Positions 44,401 through 51,893 of a stretch of 64,000 bases of DNA are shown here, piece by piece (the first letter of the stretch is position 1; every line of letters starts with the position of its first letter). The notes beneath the pieces are model-generated. The model did no database searches. It worked only from the letters and a program-made list of their open reading frames with translations, and had not been told where the DNA came from. This DNA comes from Arctic95D-9 sp965216705 (GTDB lineage: Bacteria > Verrucomicrobiota > Verrucomicrobiia > Verrucomicrobiales > DEV007). Where the stretch lies: positions 1,426,001 to 1,490,000 of the forward strand of contig OZ244203.1 in assembly GCA_965216705.1 (NCBI GenBank). The letters are read 5' to 3'. The translations under genes were made by a program, and so were the position numbers.

Positions 44401-44966
44401 ACCTCTTTCTCGCCGGGTTGAAAGGGTTGAAACTCAGCCTCACTCTGTCGGGCAAGCACCGCATCCGGGGTGGCGTCGATCACGACCTTTGCCCGGATCG
44501 CCTGGCGACCACTGCGATTGACAATCGTCAGGCCGGCAGGGTTGCCTTCGTCGTCGATCAAAAGCTCGGCCGGAAAAGTGCCGGTCAGGAACTGAACCCC
44601 ATGATCAAGGAGAGCGTTATCGAGTGTTCGCTTCACCTGCATTGGAGTGACTACCTGCCGGTCACCGAACAATTCCCGGGAGAGCGGTGTAGCTGGCTCT
44701 TCACCCGGCTCAAGCCAGAGTTTCTGGGTCGCGCAGAAATCGTAGCCGATGTAGGGCCGGGAATCGACCAACAGCACGCTGGCTCCTTCTTCCGCAGCGG
44801 CGGTGGCGGCTTCCACGCCTGCCAGCGAACCGCCGGCAACCACGACATCCACATCGTAGGCCAGTGGCAGGGTTCTCTCGCCCTCGACAATAGCGACGTC
44901 GGATTGCGCCTGCAGGATCAGCGGCGCTGATGCGTAGATCAGGATTGTGGTGATCAACTTTTTCAT
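41406..44966 (-). CDS. Double FAD-module oxidoreductase with HEAT, Ig-like and EF-hand regions
   Basis: A 1186-residue exported protein. Start at ATG 44966 (signal peptide KKLITTILIYASAPLILQAQ); the in-frame extension to 45353 overlaps the sulfatase and is rejected. Two successive FAD-binding modules are visible: VDVVVAGGSLAGVEAA (about 38-55) with VVIDATPDAVLARQ, and WDVVVVGGGTSGAPAA (about 395-410) with VVVDGTGNADISAAAG. A HEAT-like stretch (about 770-1000), an Ig-like region (about 1025-1102, WRQDGEPIEGATDNRLSLPQ), a Lys/Pro/Ala linker, and an EF-hand DTNSDGKVTKEE (1151-1162) follow. Such fused FAD proteins are common in PVC genomes; the substrate is unknown. Confidence 0.86.
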   Translation of the reverse strand: MKKLITTILIYASAPLILQAQSDVAIVEGERTLPLAYDVDVVVAGGSLAGVEAATAAAEEGASVLLVDSRPYIGYDFCATQKLWLEPGEEPATPLSRELFGDRQVVTPMQVKRTLDNALLDHGVQFLTGTFPAELLIDDEGNPAGLTIVNRSGRQAIRAKVVIDATPDAVLARQSEAEFQPFQPGEKEVQFIVVGGKPSEKGNGKKIPGVSFVSKQTPKGSKKTSVQEFPIYQYTLSIPNEADTFRSRSRDLNRMRTAAYDDGMFDHSERLLFFPDNPIVPAEAGKDNEGELSPGLFRPKGVANFYVLSAYAGASDAVRKTLFQSPSRLAPAGRNIGFEAAARAREIPSPGELQFPGSATGTSDATVSEVAASFRFQECPQVELPAHDLPVLGRWDVVVVGGGTSGAPAAIGASRAGARTLLIEYQDELGGVGTAGLVANYWYGLQNGFTAEVDKALGIENQWWPVQKAEWLRSELMKANAEVWFGSFGCGAVMEGDKVSGVVVATPFGRGVVLADVVVDGTGNADISAAAGAATQYSISASGDLTVQVAGYPDRDLGTRHNNTAYGMTNDADVLDRTHLLLTARQRGGVKKQSPHDMGHLIDTRDRRRIVGDYNLSTWDVVTGRTFPDTISHHSSNFDAGALPDDLMFLLKDMKGPVYICDMPYRCLIPEGLEGLLVTGLSASAHRDAMTMTRMQRDLQNQGFAAGGAAALAVRTTAGLVREIDLKRLQRDLVRSGCLEERVLTDTDSFPMDEEAIKAAVETLHALTIDVHQKREHDDTLPALALVMGNPEQSIPFLKEAFETAGDLKTRINFARILAVLGDPSGRDVLLEAVNQAPDWGDGWDFSNQREKANSFGNVDRLVIALGFLETPEVQPALIHKLELLAADSPLSHYKAVCLALRLNKHQMLTEPLAHLLNKPGVKGHIQPLSYYAASGGANKKQPQRHRVTPGGGFELNAKFKEVLVAALLFECGDHEGLGREILESYTKDVNGHFAAYAHHILNSESDLPTTSEEGSKGGGIWLQPADLTLNEGEIAGLVVLAKSPKASYQWRQDGEPIEGATDNRLSLPQLTVKDSGATFDVVVKSPEGGEETSQASTITVTKPKAAEPKAAASKPGKPKAGKQGPSVQWASQDDWNSEKPGYEWLFPFIDTNSDGKVTKEEYAHYQAFKKKSSDWQTEVRNGGLK

Positions 44967-44977
44967 GAGTGATAGGA

Positions 44978-46534
44978 TTACTTTTTCCGCGACTTGGTCG
45001 GCGCTGGCACTACATCGTAGTCTTCCGCCCAGCTTTGCCAGAGAGCCTTCAGATTCTCGACACGTTCGGGAAATGCTTGGTTTCGTGGATTCTGCTCGGT
45101 GGGGTCCTCGGTCAGGTTGAAGAGATGCCATCGTGAGCCAGCACCTTCGGCAACCAGCTTCCAGCCATCCTGATAGACCGCACGCCTGCCGCTGTGCTCC
45201 CAAAACAGGGGGCGCTCGGGTAATTCCGCACCGCCCGCCGCTGCCAAAAGACTGCCGCCATCGGGATCGGCCGGTTCTATGCCACGAAACGAATCGGGAA
45301 ACGCAACCCCGGTCGCCTCGAGACAGGTCGGCAGGATGTCGATGATGTGACACCGTCCGTGCCGCACCGTTCCGGCCTGTGCCTTCAAGCGATCCGGCCA
45401 GCTGACGATGAGCGGCGATGAAACGCCTCCTTCCCAGGTATAGGCTTTCTGGCCGCGATAGGGTGTATTGCTGAGCATGGGAAAGGTCTGACTACCTTTG
45501 CGTTCGCTCGTGGAGCCATTATCGCTCAGAAAGAGGATCAGAGTGTTTTCAAATTCGCCCTTCTCTTTCAGTAGATCGATCAGTTCACCGATGCCATCAT
45601 CCATGATCTCGATCATCGCAGCGTAGGTGGCCATGGTTTTGGTCCATTTCCTTTGCTCCTCTTGACTGAGTTTTTCCCACGATGGCATCCCGCTGGCGAG
45701 TTGGGTCCCTTCTGGTAATACCCCTAGCGTTTGCTGCCTGGCAAAGCGCTCATTCTGCAATTTTTGGAATCCGACCTCGTAACGCGGCAGGCATTTTTCA
45801 ACCCGATCCGCCGGTGCCTGGATGGGCGCGTGCGGGGCGTAATGGGCCAGATAGAGGAAAAACGGAACCTCCTCGTCGATCTGCTCAGTGACAAACTGAA
45901 TGGCCTGCTCAGAGAGATCTTCCGTGAGATAGTAGTCCTTGGGGTAGGCATCCTTCCCTTCCGGTAGATGATCCCGGTTGGTCATCATAAATTGGGGGCT
46001 GAAATAATCTTTCGCTCCCCACCAGGTGCCGTGGAAAAAATCGAATCCCCGATCCAGCGGGAAAATGGGTTTCCGGGGCGATGTTTTGTCCGTGGTCGTC
46101 AGATGCCATTTGCCCACGATGCCGGTTGCGTAGCCTGCGGGCTTCAGTATTTCGGCGAGTGTCGGAGCATCGAGAGAAAGCTGCCCCCGGTAGCCGGGTT
46201 GCTGATAATCGGTCGTCATCCGCCCCACCCCCACGGCATGAGAGTAACGCCCAGTGAGCAAAGAGGCCCGCGACGGAGTGCAGCGGCAGGTATTCTTGAA
46301 GCCGCTGAACCGCACACTCTCCTCCGCAAGACGATCGAGATGTGGCGTTTCAATTTCGCCGCCGTAACAGCCCAGGTCTGAGAACCCCAGGTCGTCCGCC
46401 ATGATGACGATGACGTTCGGCTTTTCGGCTGCCCGGTTTTCAGTAGTCAGCGTGAGAGTAATCAGTTGGACGGTGATCAGTATCGCCGTCGGCCGCCTCC
46501 ACAAAAAACAATGATTCCTGATGAACTTTGCCAT
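44978..46534 (-). CDS. Arylsulfatase-like sulfatase
   Basis: A 518-residue exported sulfatase. ATG 46534 chosen over an upstream TTG; signal peptide about 15-38 (PTAILITVQLITLTLTTENRAA). Landmarks: VIVIMADDLGFSDLGCYGG, signature CTPSRASLLTGRYSHA with Cys85, GIVGKWHLTTTDKTS, and FLSDNGSTSERKGSQ. Complete catalytic set, so active on a sulfate ester. It lies 21 bp after the DUF1552 gene and 11 bp before the double-FAD gene, i.e. inside the leftward redox operon. Confidence 0.92.
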   Translation of the reverse strand: MAKFIRNHCFLWRRPTAILITVQLITLTLTTENRAAEKPNVIVIMADDLGFSDLGCYGGEIETPHLDRLAEESVRFSGFKNTCRCTPSRASLLTGRYSHAVGVGRMTTDYQQPGYRGQLSLDAPTLAEILKPAGYATGIVGKWHLTTTDKTSPRKPIFPLDRGFDFFHGTWWGAKDYFSPQFMMTNRDHLPEGKDAYPKDYYLTEDLSEQAIQFVTEQIDEEVPFFLYLAHYAPHAPIQAPADRVEKCLPRYEVGFQKLQNERFARQQTLGVLPEGTQLASGMPSWEKLSQEEQRKWTKTMATYAAMIEIMDDGIGELIDLLKEKGEFENTLILFLSDNGSTSERKGSQTFPMLSNTPYRGQKAYTWEGGVSSPLIVSWPDRLKAQAGTVRHGRCHIIDILPTCLEATGVAFPDSFRGIEPADPDGGSLLAAAGGAELPERPLFWEHSGRRAVYQDGWKLVAEGAGSRWHLFNLTEDPTEQNPRNQAFPERVENLKALWQSWAEDYDVVPAPTKSRKK

Positions 46535-46555
46535 TCTATCCAAAGAACCAATGGA

Positions 46556-47830
46556 TCAGACCAGACCGGTCAGCGTGCCTTTGCTGCTTCCGAAGCGGTC
46601 AGCTTCAAGGCCCATTTTCTGCAGCATGCTCACGAACACATTGCAGAGCGGCTGGTTGTGAGTCGAATTGAACGCGAGGTGCTGACCATGATCAAACCCG
46701 CCCCCGGCGAGAAGGATTGGAAGGTTGGCGTTGTTGTGGATGTTGGCGTCGCCCATGTGGCAGCCGTAAAGCACCATGGTGTTGTCTAACAGGCTGCCAT
46801 TGACCTCTTCCACTTCCTGGAGATCTCGAAGCAGATTGCCGAACAATTCCATCTGGCCGATCTCAATCTCTTCCAGCTGTTTCAGCTTCACTTCATCTTT
46901 GCCGTGATGGGAAAGATTGTGGTAGCCGCCCACTGAGCGACCGTCCTCAAAATTCACGCCCGGAGTGCGCACGCTGCCGAGGAACAAGGTAATGACTCGA
47001 GTCGAATCCGTCTGAAAGGCGAGACGGGACATGTCATTCATCATGCGCACCATTTCGAAGAACTCTTTCTTGTCCTCCGGGTAATCCGGCATGGCTTCAT
47101 CGACCTTCGGCTTGGGACGGGCTTCCCAGGCCTGGGCCTCTTCGAGTCGTTTCTCAAGGCTGCGGACCGCGGTCTGATACTGGTCAATCCGCTCCCGGTC
47201 AGAAGCGCTGACCCGTTTGCTCAGATCAGAGCTCTGGCCCATCACCACATCGAGAATGCTCCCCTTGCGTTGCAGCCGCACCAGTTGCTGTTCAATGGCC
47301 TTCTGATCGCCCTGGAGAAACATCTTCTTGTAGAGTTCGGCTGCGCTCTTGATGGTCGGGATCTCAACTCCCGCCTGGGTGTAGGACAGGCTCCTCGTAT
47401 CGTTGATCCCAAGAGACAGAGACCGGAACCGGGTCTCGTTTCCGATCTCATTGGCCATGACCTGGTCGAGGGAAATCGTGTTGCGAAAGTTCGCCCGTCC
47501 CGGATGAGGGGCGGCAGTCAGGAAGGTTTTGTCAGCCCGGTGTCCCCCGTCGACGCCGGGGTGAGAGAGGCCACTGAAGACGGTGAACTGATCCCGGTGC
47601 TCCGCAATCTTTTCGAGGTAAGGCGAAAGCTCGTAATCGCGCCCCTCGGTCTTGGGAAAGAAGAGCTTGGGAATGAAACCGAGATCCTGGTTGATCGCGA
47701 TCATGCGCTTGGGAGCGGCGGCCGACTCAGTTGTGGCGAAAGATTCAAGCCAAGGGAGAGCGAGAACGGCACCCGCACCTCTGAGGAAATGGCGACGGGT
47801 CGGCCCGGAGTGTTGGAGTGTTGGAGTCAT
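46556..47830 (-). CDS. DUF1552 protein, Tat-exported, repeat-derived N terminus (pair 3)
   Basis: A 424-residue DUF1552 protein with the twin-arginine signal TRRHFLRGAGAVLALPWLES. Family phrases: GGHRADKTFLTAAPHPGRAN, SLDQVMANEIGNETRF, GGYHNLSHHGKDEVKLK and VLYGCHMGDANIHNNANL. Its first residues, MTPTLQHSG, are encoded by the octamer array at 47807-47876, so insertion of that array appears to have supplied the present start codon. There is no convincing Shine-Dalgarno upstream. Its partner DUF1592 gene lies upstream beyond the four-helix-bundle gene. Function unestablished. Confidence 0.9.
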   Translation of the reverse strand: MTPTLQHSGPTRRHFLRGAGAVLALPWLESFATTESAAAPKRMIAINQDLGFIPKLFFPKTEGRDYELSPYLEKIAEHRDQFTVFSGLSHPGVDGGHRADKTFLTAAPHPGRANFRNTISLDQVMANEIGNETRFRSLSLGINDTRSLSYTQAGVEIPTIKSAAELYKKMFLQGDQKAIEQQLVRLQRKGSILDVVMGQSSDLSKRVSASDRERIDQYQTAVRSLEKRLEEAQAWEARPKPKVDEAMPDYPEDKKEFFEMVRMMNDMSRLAFQTDSTRVITLFLGSVRTPGVNFEDGRSVGGYHNLSHHGKDEVKLKQLEEIEIGQMELFGNLLRDLQEVEEVNGSLLDNTMVLYGCHMGDANIHNNANLPILLAGGGFDHGQHLAFNSTHNQPLCNVFVSMLQKMGLEADRFGSSKGTLTGLV

Positions 47831-47876
47831 GGCGAGAAAGAGTTGGAGAATTGGAGGGACGGAGTATTGGAATCAC
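47807..47876. repeat. Octamer array, left flank of the four-helix-bundle gene
   Basis: Eight-base units GGAGTGTT, GGAGTGTT, GGAGTCAT, GGCGAGAA, a 6-base remnant, GGAGAATT, GGAGGGAC, GGAGTATT and GGAATCAC follow each other. The terminal unit contains the stop codon (TGA on the minus strand) of the four-helix-bundle gene and the array also contains the start codon of the DUF1552 gene. The same consensus appears inverted at 48348-48388. Confidence 0.85.
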
Positions 47877-48352
47877 GTCAGCTGCCTGGTAGTTGTGGAA
47901 TCATCCGCGCATGAAGCGCTGTAAATTTCGTTAGTTTCTCGGACGACGAGACTGTCTGTCCAGTCGCCATCGTCACGTTTGCGCTCAAGACTTTCGACCA
48001 GCTTCAGGAGACCGTTCTCCAGTTTGAAGGCGAGAGCATCGAATTCTTCAAAGTCTTCTTCCGAGATTTGATCAGCGGCCCTGAAGGCAACAAAACCGGA
48101 AACAGATTCGCCCAGAGAACCTAGAGCGAAGTAAAGGAACTGAATGTATTCCTTGATAGATCGACGGCAGTACCCTTCTGCGATATTCCGATGCACTGAA
48201 TCGGCGGAAGCAATGGCTTGGCTGGCGGTTCTACTCATTTCGAACGGCCAGCCTTTCGTCACTCTACGAGTCATACAATAGAGCTCGATTGCATCACTCC
48301 AAACCCAAAGCTTTTGGTATCCCCGGTTTCGATTTTTGCGTTCGGCCTTCAT
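47873..48352 (-). CDS. Four-helix-bundle (S23/IVP family) protein
   Basis: A 159-residue protein of the four-helix-bundle family also found as the intervening-sequence protein of 23S rRNA and related to Avd. Recognised by GYQKLWVWSDAIELY at 11-25, NIAEGYCRRSIKEYIQFL at 56-73 and ALGSLGES at 76-83. No export signal. It separates the DUF1592 and DUF1552 genes of one operon and fits exactly between two inverted octamer arrays: its ATG lies in GGAATGAA and its TGA in the complement of GGAATCAC. A GGAG in the array precedes the start codon. Cellular function of free-standing family members is unknown; a mobile-element role is an inference. Confidence 0.88.
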   Translation of the reverse strand: MKAERKNRNRGYQKLWVWSDAIELYCMTRRVTKGWPFEMSRTASQAIASADSVHRNIAEGYCRRSIKEYIQFLYFALGSLGESVSGFVAFRAADQISEEDFEEFDALAFKLENGLLKLVESLERKRDDGDWTDSLVVRETNEIYSASCADDSTTTRQLT

Positions 48353-48388
48353 TCCAAAACTCCAACAACTCCCCTACTCCATCACTCC
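48348..48388. repeat. Octamer array, right flank, inverted
   Basis: On the minus strand this reads GGAGTGAT, GGAGTAGG, GGAGTTGT, one extra T, GGAGTTTT, GGAATGAA, i.e. the same GGAG-headed octamer as at 47807-47876 in opposite orientation. It begins one base after the stop codon of the DUF1592 gene and ends in the start codon of the four-helix-bundle gene. Terminal units of the two arrays match 12 of 13 bases (GGAGTWTTGGAAT). Confidence 0.85.
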
Positions 48389-48389
48389 T

Positions 48390-51300
48390 CTACTTCTTCA
48401 GAAACAACGGACTCTGAACAATCTCATGAATAATCGTCCGCACGCCGTACTCCGACGCACGACTCTTCTCCAAAATGGCCGCCACCTCATCGCGGTCGGC
48501 GAAGCCCACCGGGGCTCCCGTGGCATACACGAGGAGTTGCTCGGTGACATTGCGGGCAATGGTTTCCTCATCCTCAATGAGGAGCTTTTTGAACTCAAGG
48601 ACATCGGCGAAGGGATCTCCCTGGGGGGTCACCCCGGAGGCATCGACTTCACTACCGATGAAGTGAACAAATTCGTTGCCGCTTCGGCCGATGCCTTCGA
48701 TGCGCTCGGACCCCTCGCCCAATGAGCGGTAGTTATCCCGCCAGCGCCCCATCACATCGAAGCTCTCCAGGGCGAAGCCCGGAGGATCGATCTTCTCATG
48801 GCAGCCCGCGCAGGCCGCATCCTGACTGTGCTTCGCCAGCAGTTCACGAATCGTCGCCGCGCCACGAATGTCCGGTTCCACAGCGGGGACGGAAGGCGGA
48901 GGCGGAGCCGGATGATCGCCCAGAAGTCGCTCCATCACATAGATGCCACGCAGCACCGGTGAAGTGACCGTGCCGTTCGCTGTCACTTTCAACACCGACG
49001 CCTGGGTGAGAATGCCCCCGTAGGGACTTCCCTCCGGAAGGCTGACGCGTTCAAAGGTGGGACCCACCACGCCGGGAATGTCGTAATGACGGGCGAGGCG
49101 TTCGTCGACAAAGGTGTAGTCAGCGTCGATCACATTACGTGCCGGACGATCGCCGGCAATGAGGTCGGCGAAGTAGAGCCGGGACTCCTCGACCATCGAG
49201 TTCACGAGCCACCAGTCACCGGCATACTCCGGATAGAGATCACGGTCAGGATCGGTGTCGTTGATCTCGTCGAGCTTGAGCCAGGCATCGAGGAACTCCT
49301 TCACGAATCGCTTCGATTCGGGTTTCTCGAGCAGGCGGTCGACCTCGGCACGCAGTGTCTCGGGATCGCGAAGCTTGCCTTGCTTGGCAAGGGCGCTGAG
49401 TGACTCGTCCGGAATCGATTCGCCGAGGAAGAAAGAAAGCCGCTCAGCCAGGGCGAAGTCATCCAGCTCGCCCGGTTGCCCGCAATGGAAGAGAAACTCG
49501 GGCGACGCCAGCACCGCTGAATACGTCGCGATCATCGCTTCCGTAAAGGATTCGCCTTCTCGGATCAGCTGCTTCGCGTAGCCGTGGAATCGATCGAACT
49601 CCGCTTGCTCCACAGGACGTCGATAGACGCGCTCCATAAATCCTGACAAAAGCCCTTTCACCTCCTTCAAAGGTTGTTCTGGCACGGCCACGACATGGCT
49701 TCCCGACTGCTTCAAAGGGAGATCGCCAAAGAGCGCCCGGTAAGAGGCCGGCGGCCACTCCTCGATAAACGGCCCTTCCACTTCCAGCCAATGAAAAGCG
49801 ACCCCGGGATAACCGTCCGGATCAAATTTCTGAATCGTGTGCGGCATCGCTGGAACCATCGGGCTGGGCAGACGCATGCAGTCGAGCTTCACCATCGCTC
49901 CCTCCTCGAGGAAGGCGTCCATCTCGAACACCTCGGGCGCCTCGGGCGGCGCCTCGAACTTCCCGATCGGCAGCATGCTTTGGTTGTTCGGTTCATGCAG
50001 GGTGGAAGAGTAGACTTTGACCGGTTCGCTGCGTTTGCCGGGAAAGACACGATCATTCACCGGAGTCGGATAACGCCGCGTCGCATCGAGCACTAGGTTC
50101 GGATAGTGGCGCGGCTTCTTGTCCCCTTCCCATTCGACGTAATCCGTCTTGCGAAGCACGGACCGCGCCTTCAGGCGCACCTTGTAGTCACCCCGGGTCG
50201 GTGCTTTGAACTTTTCAAACCCATAATAGAACGGCGTGTAGGCTCCGCGAAAGATGGCGGTAGAGGCTTCCTCCTTCGAATAAAGGGTTTTCTGAGTTTT
50301 CTGCGTTCCGTCTTCCAACTCATCAACAGCCACAAACTGGACGGCATCCGCGATGACCCACCCCTTGGCATTCTCATTGCTCAGCGAGACCTCGGCCATG
50401 ACCGGCCCTGACTCCGAATCATCACCTTTCGGTCCAAAGGTAAAACGCCCCAGGGAAGACCAAAGCCCATCAATGGTGGGCGTGATGCTTTGGTCGATGG
50501 TCAGTTGAGTTTCGCCCTCCGCATGGCGCACCCGATAAGAGGCATTCCTCGCCATGCCTTCGCCCCCGCCAAAGCTGACCCGCACTTCGTAGGCTCCGGG
50601 TTTCGGGAGCTCGGCCTTCCAAGTGATCTCGTAGTCACCCATGCCCTTGTTGTCATCAGCCAGGTAGTGCTTCCCGACGCGCTTAGGATCGCGCTTGGAC
50701 TCGCGCCAGGGCCCGGTCAGTTCCGCCGCCGTGTCATCGACCGTAATCCCCGCGGCCTGCTCCGGCCGAACCGCTGAAGTCGGGTCAAAGCCTCGTTTAT
50801 TGAAGGAATACTCGTCATTCACCTCGAGACCGTCCAGCGCGAGGGAACAGCGCGCCCAGCCCAAATTACCATTACCAGCCCATAGCGTCCCTTGCTCGCG
50901 GGCGTAGTGGCGTTTCGTCTTGGGCTCGGGTTTCTCAGCGGAAAACTCAAGGGCACGACGCAGGGCCGTCTCGGCCACATTCAGGTAAGCATCGATCTGC
51001 ACATGGGACACATCGAGAGCGGTCCCCACCTTCGCAAAGCCGTGAACCTCCCCGTCCAGGGGCAAGTCACCCGCGACTTTGAGAGTAGGATCGTGCAGCA
51101 GGTCGCGCAGCACATTCTGGTACTCAAAGCGATTCAATCGCCGTGAAACCGAACGCCCCTGCTCACCGTTCGCTTCTTGCTCCACCTGCAGGATGCGGTC
51201 CGCCAGGATCTCCACGGCTTCCGCGCGATCCTCATCGTTCAGGCGGCTCTTTTCGGGGGGCGGCATCTCTCCCGCCGCCATAAGATCGTGCACCTTTACC

Positions 51301-51503
51301 CACTGCTCAATGACGTGGGAGTCCTCGAGATCCCACTCCAGGGAATAGAAATCCAATCCACCCTTGGGATCGATGTCATCGTGGCAATCCACGCAATTGT
51401 TCTCGATGACTCGATTCAGTGCTTCCGGCAGTTCGAAGTCTTGCGCCGAAGCCTGGGCGAGCACCGTAGAGGTCAGGATGAGTGCTATTGAATGACGAAT
51501 CAT
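48390..51503 (-). CDS. DUF1592-type planctomycete-cytochrome protein with golvesin-like domain (pair 3)
   Basis: A 1037-residue exported protein. ATG 51503 opens a signal peptide (MIRHSIALILTSTVLAQASA); the longer frame to 51569 is rejected. CVDCHDD at 37-43, then DUF1587 (SRRLNRFEYQNVLRDLL), then an inserted beta-rich domain at about 270-400 (LPKPGAYEVRVSFGGGEG, VRHAEGETQLTIDQS, GWVIADAVQFV) resembling the golvesin/xanthan-lyase C-terminal binding domain, followed by DUF1592 (FMERVYRRPVEQAEFDRF), DUF1588 and a second motif CAGCHEKIDPPG at 898-909. The extra domain accounts for its greater length compared with the 798-residue copy. Probably envelope electron transfer; family function unknown. 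Confidence 0.9.
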   Translation of the reverse strand: MIRHSIALILTSTVLAQASAQDFELPEALNRVIENNCVDCHDDIDPKGGLDFYSLEWDLEDSHVIEQWVKVHDLMAAGEMPPPEKSRLNDEDRAEAVEILADRILQVEQEANGEQGRSVSRRLNRFEYQNVLRDLLHDPTLKVAGDLPLDGEVHGFAKVGTALDVSHVQIDAYLNVAETALRRALEFSAEKPEPKTKRHYAREQGTLWAGNGNLGWARCSLALDGLEVNDEYSFNKRGFDPTSAVRPEQAAGITVDDTAAELTGPWRESKRDPKRVGKHYLADDNKGMGDYEITWKAELPKPGAYEVRVSFGGGEGMARNASYRVRHAEGETQLTIDQSITPTIDGLWSSLGRFTFGPKGDDSESGPVMAEVSLSNENAKGWVIADAVQFVAVDELEDGTQKTQKTLYSKEEASTAIFRGAYTPFYYGFEKFKAPTRGDYKVRLKARSVLRKTDYVEWEGDKKPRHYPNLVLDATRRYPTPVNDRVFPGKRSEPVKVYSSTLHEPNNQSMLPIGKFEAPPEAPEVFEMDAFLEEGAMVKLDCMRLPSPMVPAMPHTIQKFDPDGYPGVAFHWLEVEGPFIEEWPPASYRALFGDLPLKQSGSHVVAVPEQPLKEVKGLLSGFMERVYRRPVEQAEFDRFHGYAKQLIREGESFTEAMIATYSAVLASPEFLFHCGQPGELDDFALAERLSFFLGESIPDESLSALAKQGKLRDPETLRAEVDRLLEKPESKRFVKEFLDAWLKLDEINDTDPDRDLYPEYAGDWWLVNSMVEESRLYFADLIAGDRPARNVIDADYTFVDERLARHYDIPGVVGPTFERVSLPEGSPYGGILTQASVLKVTANGTVTSPVLRGIYVMERLLGDHPAPPPPSVPAVEPDIRGAATIRELLAKHSQDAACAGCHEKIDPPGFALESFDVMGRWRDNYRSLGEGSERIEGIGRSGNEFVHFIGSEVDASGVTPQGDPFADVLEFKKLLIEDEETIARNVTEQLLVYATGAPVGFADRDEVAAILEKSRASEYGVRTIIHEIVQSPLFLKK

Positions 51504-51581
51504 CGTTCTGAGATTAGCAAATTTAGGGTAGAGTTTCTCGCGCATTCGTAGGCGATCAATTCTCAGCAAAGGCCGCTTCTG

Positions 51582-51893
51582 TTATTGAGGGCTTGCCGAA
51601 CAAACATCGCCGCACTCGGCGGCGTTCTCTTCCTCAATCATGCCGAACGCCACCCGGGCGGTTGCCGCGGTGACGCCGCTGTTGACGGCAGATGTGACGG
51701 CGACCAGCGCATTGAGCTCGTCGTCCGTCAGCCCCATGGCGCGGGCCTTTTCAATTCGGTTTCGCGTGCACACCTGACAACCGCGAGTCATCGTTACGGC
51801 TAAGCCGATCAAATGTTTCTCCCGCTCGCTCAAGAGGTCAGTCGAATGCGTTTGTTTGATGTGGTCTACGATCAACTGGTCGTTGTAAGCCAT
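51582..51893 (-). CDS. Carboxymuconolactone decarboxylase/AhpD-family protein
   Basis: A 103-residue protein from ATG 51893 (longer in-frame starts add non-family sequence). Family phrases: LLSEREKHLIGLAVTMTRGC, CQVCTRNRIEKARAMGLTDDEL and SAVNSGVTAATARVAF. The CxxC pair (GCQVC) matches the redox-active cysteines of AhpD-like proteins, but the His three residues after the second Cys is replaced by Arg, so proton relay would differ. Many such small proteins are antioxidant or disulfide-handling enzymes. It precedes the DUF1592 gene on the same strand by 78 bp. Cytosolic: no signal peptide. Confidence 0.85.
   Translation of the reverse strand: MAYNDQLIVDHIKQTHSTDLLSEREKHLIGLAVTMTRGCQVCTRNRIEKARAMGLTDDELNALVAVTSAVNSGVTAATARVAFGMIEEENAAECGDVCSASPQ

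Noticed and set aside
41406..44966. AGAATQYS in the double-FAD protein as an ApbE flavinylation site
   Set aside because: It falls in the V-V-D-G-T-G-N-A-D-I segment conserved in FAD-dependent oxidoreductases and does not match the D-x-x-S/T-G-A-T acceptor pattern.
44967..45353. Extension of the double-FAD protein upstream to 45353
   Set aside because: It overlaps the sulfatase coding sequence, lacks protein-like features, and hides the clear signal peptide at 44966.
47873..48352. Diversity-generating retroelement suggested by the Avd-like four-helix-bundle protein
   Set aside because: No reverse transcriptase and no template/variable repeat pair was found within the window.
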